From Gemmatimonadota bacterium (GTDB lineage Bacteria; Gemmatimonadota; Gemmatimonadetes; Gemmatimonadales; GWC2-71-9), in the NCBI GenBank assembly GCA_016874005.1, contig VGVQ01000017.1, positions 1 through 64,000 on the forward strand: 64,000 nt of DNA. The letters run 5' to 3'. Shown in pieces: positions 33,176 to 39,877 of the stretch. Position 1 is the first letter of the stretch; every line of letters begins with the position of its first letter. The position numbers and the translations under genes are program-made. The notes under the pieces were generated by a model that had not been told where the DNA came from, made no database searches, and worked only from the letters and a program-made list of their open reading frames with translations.

Positions 33176-33774
33176 CCGCGGCCATGTGGTTGATCGTCTC
33201 GTACCTGCTCGGCTCCATCCCGACCAGCTACCTGGTGGGTCGTTTGGCCAAGGGAATCGACTTGCGGCAAGTCGGCAGCAAGAACCTCGGGGCCACCAAT
33301 CTGTATCGGTCGTTAGGCTGGCGCTACGCGATCCCGGTCGGCCTGTTCGACCTGGCGAAGGGCGCCATCCCGGTTTGGGTCTTCGGGCCGCGGGCCGGCG
33401 ACGGGCCCTGGTGGCCGCTCGCGCTCGGCGTGGCCGCGGTGGTCGGCCACGTCTTCTCGGTGTTCGTCGGATTCAAGGGCGGCAAGGGCGTGGCCACCAC
33501 CGCCGGGGTCGTGCTCGGGGTCGCGCCCTGGGCCACCCTGGTGGCGCTCGGGCTGTGGGCCGTCGTCGTTCGGCTCACCGGGTACGTGTCGTTGGGAAGC
33601 ATCGTCGCCGCGGCGGCACTGCCCCCCGCGGCCTTCCTGCTCGATCCCGGCTCGCGTCCCGTCGTCGCGGCGCTGGTGGCAATGGCCGTCTTCGTGATCG
33701 CGATGCACCGAGCCAACATCGGACGGCTCCTGGCCGGAACCGAGAACCGATTTGGACGCCGGGGGGCCCCGTGA
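33172..33774 (+). CDS. plsY: Acyl-phosphate--glycerol-3-phosphate acyltransferase PlsY
   Basis: Integral membrane enzyme that makes lysophosphatidate from acyl-phosphate in the PlsX-PlsY route. The 200-residue protein has five to seven membrane segments and the conserved loop motifs GSIPTSYLVGR, GSKNLGATN and GFKGGKGVATT. It is followed, with a GTGA overlap, by gpsA, which makes its substrate glycerol-3-phosphate. Confidence 0.96.
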   Translation: MTAAMWLIVSYLLGSIPTSYLVGRLAKGIDLRQVGSKNLGATNLYRSLGWRYAIPVGLFDLAKGAIPVWVFGPRAGDGPWWPLALGVAAVVGHVFSVFVGFKGGKGVATTAGVVLGVAPWATLVALGLWAVVVRLTGYVSLGSIVAAAALPPAAFLLDPGSRPVVAALVAMAVFVIAMHRANIGRLLAGTENRFGRRGAP

Positions 33775-34769
33775 CCCGAGTGGCGGTGATCGGGGCAGGG
33801 AGTTGGGGCACCACCCTGGCCGACCTCCTGGCCCGACAGGATCACCAGGTGACGTTGTGGGCCTACGAGCAGGAGGTCGCGGCGGCGATCACCGCGACCC
33901 ACGAAAACCCCCTTTTCCTGCCGGGATGTCCCCTCTCGCCAGGCCTCCGGGCGACCAATGATCTGGCCATGGCTCTCGACGGCGCCGGGGCGGTGGTCGT
34001 GGCGTCACCGAGTCACGTCACGGCCGGGCTGCTCCGCCAGGTCGCCCCGCTGATCTCGGCCGGAACCCTGGTGATCGGTGCCACCAAGGGAATCGAGACC
34101 GAGTCCCTCGAACTGATGTCGGAGGTGGCCTGCCGGCTCCTCCCGCCGCATCGGTTCGTTGCGCTGTCGGGGCCCAGCTTCGCGGCGGAGGTGTACCAGG
34201 GCCAGCCAACCGCCGTCGTCGCGGCGTCGCCGGACGCCGAGGCAGCGCTAGCGGTCCAATCATTGGCGACCACCGCCTACTTCCGGATCTATTCCAGCGG
34301 CGACCTGATCGGCACCGAACTGGCCGGCTCCCTCAAGAACGTCATCGCCATCGCCGCCGGCATGCTCGAGGGCCTCGGGCTGGGCCACAACCCCCGGGCC
34401 GCCCTCATCACCAGGGGCCTGGCCGAAATCGGCCGGCTCGGTGCGGCGATGGGTGCCGATCCGCGAACCTTCGCCGGGCTGGCGGGCATGGGCGACTTGA
34501 TCCTGACCACCTGCGGCGCGCTGAGCCGCAACCGAAGCCTCGGCGTGGCACTTGCCCAGGGGCAGTCGCTCGAGAGCTACCGGCTCCACCATCGAACCGT
34601 GGCGGAAGGGGTCAATACCGCCCGCGCCGCGGTTCGGCTCGGCGCCAGATTCGGGGTCGAGCTCCCGATCGCCACCCAAGTCTCGGCCATCTTGTTCGAT
34701 CGGCAGGACCCACAACGGGCCATTGGCGAGTTGATGGAGCGGTCGCCCAAGTCGGAGCACGGCGAATGA
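33771..34769 (+). CDS. gpsA: NAD(P)-dependent glycerol-3-phosphate dehydrogenase
   Basis: Reduces dihydroxyacetone phosphate to glycerol-3-phosphate for phospholipid synthesis. The 332-residue protein has the Rossmann start AVIGAGSWGTTLA, the conserved GATKGIE and SGPSFAAEV segments, and the catalytic Lys in AGSLKNVIAIAAG near residue 188. GTG 33771 overlaps plsY. The next gene starts in its stop. Confidence 0.96.
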   Translation: MTRVAVIGAGSWGTTLADLLARQDHQVTLWAYEQEVAAAITATHENPLFLPGCPLSPGLRATNDLAMALDGAGAVVVASPSHVTAGLLRQVAPLISAGTLVIGATKGIETESLELMSEVACRLLPPHRFVALSGPSFAAEVYQGQPTAVVAASPDAEAALAVQSLATTAYFRIYSSGDLIGTELAGSLKNVIAIAAGMLEGLGLGHNPRAALITRGLAEIGRLGAAMGADPRTFAGLAGMGDLILTTCGALSRNRSLGVALAQGQSLESYRLHHRTVAEGVNTARAAVRLGARFGVELPIATQVSAILFDRQDPQRAIGELMERSPKSEHGE

Positions 34770-35164
34770 ACCCGCGCCCCACCCAGGAATTCTTCTCGAT
34801 CGGCGAGGTCTGCGCCCTCACCGACCTCAAGCCGCACGTCCTCCGCTATTGGGAAGGCCAGTTCCGGTTTCTCAACCCGGCGAAGAATCGCTCGGGCAAC
34901 CGGGTCTACAAGAGCCGAGAGGTCGAGATGATTCTCTTGGTGAAGCACCTGCTCTACGCCGAGAAATACACCATCGATGGCGCCCGCCAGCGGGTCGAGC
35001 AGTTTCGTCGCTCGGGCGAACTCAAGAAGGAAGCGGCTCGAGCCGCGTCGCGGCAAACGATGTCGGAAATCCGCGATGCCCTCAACGCCGTGTTGGATAC
35101 CCTCGATGGCAGGACCGCGAAACGGCGGACCCCACCCCCCTCAACCGACGCGAACGCTCCATGA
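34766..35164 (+). CDS. MerR-family transcriptional regulator
   Basis: The 132-residue protein has a winged-helix DNA-binding domain: FSIGEVCALTDLKPHVLRYW at residues 10-29 and NRVYKSREVEMI near 45-56. A short helical C-terminus has no effector domain or metal-binding cysteines. It resembles the small MerR-like regulators found next to surE or rRNA-type genes in several phyla. The target is unknown. It is embedded in the operon with 4-base overlaps on both sides. Confidence 0.88.
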   Translation: MNPRPTQEFFSIGEVCALTDLKPHVLRYWEGQFRFLNPAKNRSGNRVYKSREVEMILLVKHLLYAEKYTIDGARQRVEQFRRSGELKKEAARAASRQTMSEIRDALNAVLDTLDGRTAKRRTPPPSTDANAP

Positions 35165-35910
35165 ACATCTTGGTCTCCAACGACGACGGGATCCTCGCCG
35201 CCGGCATCGGGATATTGGCCAATGCCTGCCGCCAGGTGGGAACGGTCACCGTCGTGGCACCCGACCGGGAGCAAAGCGGAACGTCGCATTCGCTCACGCT
35301 CCACCGGCCGCTGCGCCCAACCAGAACCCCGGACGGTGCCTTTCAGGTCGACGGCACCCCGACCGACTGCGTCCTGCTCGCGATCGGGGCACTGCTGCCG
35401 GAACGTCCGGACTTCGTCTTCTCCGGTATCAATCACGGGCCCAACATGGGCGAGGATGTCCTGTATTCCGGCACCGTCAGCGCCGCGATGGAGGGCGTGA
35501 CCCTCGGAGTTCCCGGGGTGGCGTTCTCGTTCGCCGGACGGGACCCGGCCCTGATCGCGAGCTACGAGGTGATCCTCATTCGGCTGATCCGCCAGATCAC
35601 CGCGATCAGCGACTTCCCGGCAGATACCCTGCTCAACATCAACCTTCCACGACGCGATGCCTCGGAGGTCAAAGGGCTCAAGGTGACCAAGCTGGGTAGC
35701 CGGTACTTCTCCAGCTCGATTACCCGGATGAACGATCCCTGGGGCAGGGAAGTCCTCTGGATCGGGGGCGGCGACGTGACCTGGACGGGCGATGAGGACT
35801 CGGATCACCAGGCGGTCAAGGATGGCTATATCTCGGTCACCCCATTGCACATGGATCTGACCAGCTACCCGCTCATCGAAACCGTGAGATCATGGTCGCT
35901 CAGCCTGTAG
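35161..35910 (+). CDS. surE: 5'/3'-nucleotidase SurE
   Basis: Stationary-phase survival phosphatase acting on nucleoside monophosphates and short polyphosphates. The 249-residue protein has the metal-binding motif SNDDG at residues 6-10, the segment DREQSGTSHSLT, and SGINHGPNMGEDVLYSGTV. It overlaps pcm by 19 bases. The surE-pcm pair is conserved in many bacteria. Confidence 0.95.
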   Translation: MNILVSNDDGILAAGIGILANACRQVGTVTVVAPDREQSGTSHSLTLHRPLRPTRTPDGAFQVDGTPTDCVLLAIGALLPERPDFVFSGINHGPNMGEDVLYSGTVSAAMEGVTLGVPGVAFSFAGRDPALIASYEVILIRLIRQITAISDFPADTLLNINLPRRDASEVKGLKVTKLGSRYFSSSITRMNDPWGREVLWIGGGDVTWTGDEDSDHQAVKDGYISVTPLHMDLTSYPLIETVRSWSLSL

Positions 35911-36554
35911 CGGACGGTTTCGCCGGATATCGGCAACAACTGGTCGAAACGCTCCAGGCAAAGGGGATCCGCGACCTCGCCGTCCTTCAGGCGATCGCAA
36001 CCGTACCTCGGCACCGCTTCGTACCGGAGGCGGTCCGTCATCGGGCCTATGAGGACAGCGCCCTGCCGATCGCGGCGGGCCAGACCATTTCCCAACCCTG
36101 GGTCCAGGCCCGGTCGATTCAGGAACTCCGCCTGACCGGGAAGGAGAAAGTCCTCGAGGTCGGGGCGGGGTCGGGCTACCAAACGGCCTTGCTGGCCCGG
36201 GTTGCCGGTAATGTCGTGGCGGTGGAACGAGTACCGGCGCTGGCCACCGGGGCCCGCCAGGCCTTGGACGAACTGGGAGTGCGCAACGTCGCGGTGGTCG
36301 TCGGCGACGGAACGCTGGGTTGGCGGTCGCTCGCCCCGTTCGACGCCATCATCGTTGCCGCGGCCTCCCCGGACGTGCCGGCCCCGCTGGTCGAACAGCT
36401 CAAACCCGGGGGGAGGATGGTGGTACCGATTGGCACCATGGACGAGCAGGCCTTGGTTCGAGTCGAGAAGTTGCCGGACGGCACCCTGGAAACGACCCCG
36501 TTGTCGGATGTGCGTTTCGTTCCGCTACTCGGTCAGTTCGGATTTCGGGGATAG
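35892..36554 (+). CDS. pcm: Protein-L-isoaspartate O-methyltransferase
   Basis: Repairs isoaspartyl damage in aged proteins. The 220-residue protein has PRHRFVPEA, the family signature GQTISQPWVQA near residue 63, and the SAM-binding VLEVGAGSGYQTALLA near residue 86. ATG 35892 lies inside surE, which gives translational coupling. Confidence 0.95.
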   Translation: MVAQPVADGFAGYRQQLVETLQAKGIRDLAVLQAIATVPRHRFVPEAVRHRAYEDSALPIAAGQTISQPWVQARSIQELRLTGKEKVLEVGAGSGYQTALLARVAGNVVAVERVPALATGARQALDELGVRNVAVVVGDGTLGWRSLAPFDAIIVAAASPDVPAPLVEQLKPGGRMVVPIGTMDEQALVRVEKLPDGTLETTPLSDVRFVPLLGQFGFRG

Positions 36555-36581
36555 GCACGGGAATCGCTACTAGGTAGGCCC

Positions 36582-37241
36582 ATGATCGACCTGATTCGCT
36601 GGTTCATCGATTTCATCCTCCATCTCGACCAGCACCTGGGCGAGCTGATCTCGAAGTACGGGCTGGGCACCTACGGGATACTCGCGGCGATCGTGTTCGC
36701 AGAGACCGGCCTGGTGATCATGCCGCTCTTGCCTGGGGACTCGCTCCTCTTCGCGGCGGGGGCGTTCGCCGGCCTGGGGAGCCTGGATCCGTGGATCCTG
36801 TTCTTTCTCCTCACCGCGATGGCCATCGCCGGCGATACCGTCAACTACTGGGTGGGGGCGTGGATCGGGCCCCGGGCCTTCACCGGCGAGATCAGGTGGC
36901 TCAAAAAGAGCTACCTCGACCGGACCCAGGCCTTCTTCGAGAAGCACGGCGGAAAGACCATCCTACTGGCCCGATTCGTCCCGATCGTTCGGACTTTTGC
37001 GCCCTTCGTGGCCGGGGTCGGGAAGATGAACTACGCCCGATTCCTGGCCTACAACGTCGGAGGCGGTGTTGCTTGGGTCGGGATCTTCGTTTGGGCGGGG
37101 TATTTCTTCGGCAATCTCCCGGTGGTAAAGGAGAACTTCGGGATGGTGATCATCGCGATCATCGTACTTTCGGTGATGCCGATGGTGTTCGAGTTCGCGA
37201 AAGCGCGCCGTGCCGCCTCCCGCGCCACTTCAAGGTCATGA
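36582..37241 (+). CDS. DedA-family membrane protein
   Basis: Polytopic inner-membrane protein of 219 residues. The DedA/SNARE-associated (VTT) fold is shown by ETGLVIMPLLPGDSLLFAAG near residue 45 and RFVPIVRTFAPFVAGVG near residue 131, including the conserved re-entrant arginine. Some DedA proteins scramble or flip undecaprenyl phosphate or phosphatidylethanolamine; which applies here cannot be told. A second paralogue lies at 55189-55803. Confidence 0.92.
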   Translation: MIDLIRWFIDFILHLDQHLGELISKYGLGTYGILAAIVFAETGLVIMPLLPGDSLLFAAGAFAGLGSLDPWILFFLLTAMAIAGDTVNYWVGAWIGPRAFTGEIRWLKKSYLDRTQAFFEKHGGKTILLARFVPIVRTFAPFVAGVGKMNYARFLAYNVGGGVAWVGIFVWAGYFFGNLPVVKENFGMVIIAIIVLSVMPMVFEFAKARRAASRATSRS

Positions 37242-37302
37242 CGGAACCTGTTGAATAGTAACGGATTGCCGTAGCTACCTCTACCAAAATCACCGATTGA
37301 TT

Positions 37303-37316
37303 TGTCACTTGTGACA
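37303..37316. promoter_or_regulatory. Perfect palindrome upstream of tRNA-Arg, candidate operator
   Basis: TGTCAC-TT-GTGACA is a perfect 14-base palindrome in the 136-base gap between dedA and tRNA-Arg, 62 bases before the tRNA. It looks like a dimeric regulator site. No regulator is identified. The rest of the gap shows no clear promoter or terminator. Confidence 0.4.
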
Positions 37317-37377
37317 TTCGTGATCGCGGCGGCGGAATCTGGGCGGCGACCGGTGCCTCGATTAGCTTCCCCCCTGC

Positions 37378-37451
<74 letters not shown>

Positions 37452-37494
37452 TGTTATCTTTGCGCGCTTGCCCTCGCCCTAGGCTGACGACCGA

Positions 37495-38175
37495 ATGAGC
37501 AATTCCCCCGCTGATCCCACGACGCCCCAGACCAGGGTCGCCCAGTCGGCAATCGCTGCTGATGGCGACGATCTCCTCAGCCGGATTCGGCAGCACCAGA
37601 AGCCATTGTCCATCGTGGCTGGGGCCGTCGTGCTGCTGGGATTGATCGGATGGTACGTCGTGGAAAGCGGGCGCCGGAAACAAACCCAGGCACTGGACGC
37701 CCTCGATCGGGCCCGGTCGGCCATGGAGGCTTCGAACTACCCGGAGGCCTCCAGCCAACTCCAACGGGTGGCCGAGACCTATGCCGGCACCGACGCCGCC
37801 TTCGAGGCGGTCCTGGCCCTGAACCAGGTCCGGCTCCTCTCCGGGCAAGCCCAGCTGGCCGCCGACGAACTCAAGAAGTTCGCCGCCACCAACCCGCCGG
37901 CCAGGTTCGCGGCTGCCGCCCACGCTCACCTGGCCATGGCCCTCGAGAACCTCGGCAAGGGGACCGAGGCAACCGCCGAGTACCTGAAGGCCGCTGAGCT
38001 CGCGCCAGAGGCCTTCAGGAAGGTCGATGCCTTGCTCCAGGCGGCCCGCACCTACCGAGTGCAGGGCAACACCGCGGAGGCGACCAAGGTCCTCCAGGAC
38101 ATCATCACGAAATACCCCAAGGAAGCCGCCGGGGTGGCGGAGGCCCAGGTCCGGCTGGCCGAGCTGAGCAGGTAG
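37495..38175 (+). CDS. Membrane-anchored TPR protein (YfgM-like)
   Basis: The 226-residue protein has a cytoplasmic N-terminus of about 38 residues, one membrane helix (about 39-59, LSIVAGAVVLLGLIGWYVVE), and a TPR-like helical periplasmic domain. The plan matches YfgM, a SecYEG-associated periplasmic chaperone partner, and the TPR_21 family. In enterobacteria yfgM lies next to der and bamB; der is 4 kb upstream here. It is the last plus-strand gene before the strand switch. Confidence 0.75.
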   Translation: MSNSPADPTTPQTRVAQSAIAADGDDLLSRIRQHQKPLSIVAGAVVLLGLIGWYVVESGRRKQTQALDALDRARSAMEASNYPEASSQLQRVAETYAGTDAAFEAVLALNQVRLLSGQAQLAADELKKFAATNPPARFAAAAHAHLAMALENLGKGTEATAEYLKAAELAPEAFRKVDALLQAARTYRVQGNTAEATKVLQDIITKYPKEAAGVAEAQVRLAELSR

Positions 38176-38180
38176 CTCGA

Positions 38181-38207
38181 GGCTCAGTCAGCCGGGCCTG
38201 ACGAGCC
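38181..38207. terminator. Hairpin between convergent genes
   Basis: GGCTC/GAGCC and GTCAG/CTGAC arms form a 10-bp stem with one bulged A and a 6-base loop (CCGGGC), six bases after the stop of the plus-strand TPR gene. No T tract follows. It could terminate the rightward transcript before the dif region. Confidence 0.4.
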
Positions 38208-38260
38208 GCTGGACGACCGGCACGCCACACCGATTTGACGGACGCATTCGTTCAAGTTGT

Positions 38261-38288
38261 ATGTCGTATAAGATGTATTATGTTAACT
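38261..38288. other. dif: Candidate dif site (XerC/XerD chromosome-dimer resolution site)
   Basis: The 28-base layout fits dif: an 11-base XerC-side arm ATGTCGTATAA (38261-38271), a 6-base centre GATGTA (38272-38277), and an 11-base XerD-side arm TTATGTTAACT (38278-38288). The right arm differs from the Escherichia coli arm TTATGTTAAAT and the Bacillus arm TTATGTAAACT by one base each. The left arm keeps the terminal ATAA. It lies in an AT-rich island (about 38251-38303) in otherwise GC-rich DNA, between the last plus-strand and first minus-strand genes. Those facts are visible; that it is the working dif is inferred from pattern and position. Confidence 0.82.
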
Positions 38289-38312
38289 ACAATTGTGGAG
38301 AAACGTGGATAA

Positions 38313-39161
38313 CTACTCCACGGCAGCAAACTCCCCGCTGAAAACCAGCCGCCCCTCCCCACAAAGCCAGACCTCGTCGGCCGTTGCGCCGGCAATCCGC
38401 CCGGACACGCCGTAGATCAACCCGCTTCGTGATCGGATCCTCACTGGCATTCGGCAGGCCCCGCCTGCCGCCAGCGCCAGGGCCGCCGCGATCGTCCCCG
38501 TACCACATGCCAAGGTCTCGCCCTCCACCCCGCGCTCATAGGTTCGGAGGCTCCAGTCGGCATCCTGGCCGCGGTCCGGTCCGACGAAGTTGACGTTGGT
38601 CCCGGCCAGGCCAAACCTCGGGTCGAACCGCAGGCTCCGTCCGCGGCCGGCGACATCCACGGTCTCCAGGTCGGCCACCACGATGACCGTATGAGGAACG
38701 CCGACGGTTCCTTGGAACGCCGACCGCTCCCCGGCAACCAAGGGGATTTCGATCGGAATGGGGATTTCCGCAGTCGGAAATAGGAGTTCCGCGGCCCAGT
38801 CCTGGCCTACGCACCGGCTCTCGAGCCACCCGGCATCGGTCTCGAGCACTACCCTCTCCGGATCAGCCAGCCCCAGCCTCACCGCGAGTCGAGTGGCGCA
38901 GAGAGCGGCGTTTCCGCACATGTTGGCGTGGGACCCGTCGGCATTGAAGTAGGCCATTCTGACGGCTCGTGGGCGCCCTTCCCTCGCGGGCTCTTCGCTC
39001 GGGCCGACGAATACGACGCCATCCGCCCCCACGCCCCGGCGGCGGTCGCAAACGAGGGCGATCCGTTCGGGCGACCACTGGTCCATGGCATGCGTTCGGG
39101 CGTCGAGGACGACGAAGTCATTCCCGGAGCCGGTCATCTTGTAGAAGCGGCTGGCGGTCAC
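38313..39161 (-). CDS. dapF: Diaminopimelate epimerase
   Basis: Converts LL- to meso-diaminopimelate for peptidoglycan and lysine. From GTG 39161 it is 282 residues. It begins TASRFYKMTGSGNDFVVLDA, and the two catalytic cysteines are visible in NMCGNAALCATR and LACGTGTIAAAL. The usual GNGARC motif reads CGNAALC, but its Cys is kept. The start overlaps the preceding gene's stop as GTGA. It is the last gene of the long minus-strand run and ends 25 bases from the dif arms. Confidence 0.94.
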   Translation of the reverse strand: MTASRFYKMTGSGNDFVVLDARTHAMDQWSPERIALVCDRRRGVGADGVVFVGPSEEPAREGRPRAVRMAYFNADGSHANMCGNAALCATRLAVRLGLADPERVVLETDAGWLESRCVGQDWAAELLFPTAEIPIPIEIPLVAGERSAFQGTVGVPHTVIVVADLETVDVAGRGRSLRFDPRFGLAGTNVNFVGPDRGQDADWSLRTYERGVEGETLACGTGTIAAALALAAGGACRMPVRIRSRSGLIYGVSGRIAGATADEVWLCGEGRLVFSGEFAAVE

Positions 39162-39877
39162 AGGCGCCCCAGCCGATCGGAAATCCACAGCCACCAGACC
39201 ATCCAGACCGCCTCGCGGACGATGGTCTTGTTCATCTTGCTGGTACCCTCGATCCGGTCGGTAAAGACGATCGGGATCTCGACGAGCCGGAACTTCTTCC
39301 GCCACGCCCGGAAGCTCATCTCGATTTGGAAGGCATAACCGTTCGACTTGATCTTGCCGAGCGGGAGGGCCTCGAGCACCTCGCGCCGGAAGCACTTGAA
39401 CCCACCGGTGGCGTCGGTGAGCGGAAGACCGGTCACCCAGCGGACGTAGATGTTGGCGAAGTACGACAGCAAGAGCCGCGACATCGGCCAGTTGACGACG
39501 TTGACGCCGCTCTTGTAGCGGGACCCGAGTACCAAGTCGGCCTCCTGGGTCGCCGCAATCAGCTGTTTGAGGAACTTCGGGTCGTGCGAAAAGTCGGCAT
39601 CCATCTCGAACAGCAGGTGATAGCCCCGTTCGAGGCCCCAGCCGAAGCCCGCCAGGTACGCTCGCCCCAATCCCTCTTTCGCGGCCCGATGGAGTACGTG
39701 GACCCGCGCGAACGCCGCGGCAAGCTGGTCGGCGAGTGCCCCGGTGCCATCCGGGGAGTCGTCATCGACTACCAGAACTTCGAGCCGATCGTCCTGTTCG
39801 AGAATGGCTGGAACGATCTGGGAGAGGTTCTCGGCCTCGTTGTAGGTTGGCAGGATGACGAGATACCGATCACTCAT
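39158..39877 (-). CDS. Polyprenol-phosphate mannosyltransferase-like GT2 enzyme
   Basis: The 239-residue GT-A glycosyltransferase has VILPTYNEAENL at the start, VVDDDSPDGTG, and the metal-binding EMDADFSHDPKFL. This is the soluble DPM1/Ppm1 type without C-terminal membrane helices. It probably loads a sugar onto polyprenyl phosphate at the cytoplasmic face, for use by a GT-C enzyme. The adjacent YfhO-type protein, with an ATGA overlap, is a candidate partner. The frame extends upstream, but ATG 39877 begins the family homology. The donor sugar is unknown. Confidence 0.88.
   Translation of the reverse strand: MSDRYLVILPTYNEAENLSQIVPAILEQDDRLEVLVVDDDSPDGTGALADQLAAAFARVHVLHRAAKEGLGRAYLAGFGWGLERGYHLLFEMDADFSHDPKFLKQLIAATQEADLVLGSRYKSGVNVVNWPMSRLLLSYFANIYVRWVTGLPLTDATGGFKCFRREVLEALPLGKIKSNGYAFQIEMSFRAWRKKFRLVEIPIVFTDRIEGTSKMNKTIVREAVWMVWWLWISDRLGRL

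Noticed and set aside
38294-38312. Two DnaA-box-like 9-mers (TGTGGAGAA and CGTGGATAA) as a replication origin
   Set aside because: Each has one mismatch, there are only two, no dnaA or dnaN is near, and genes converge here rather than diverge. The site fits the terminus, not the origin.
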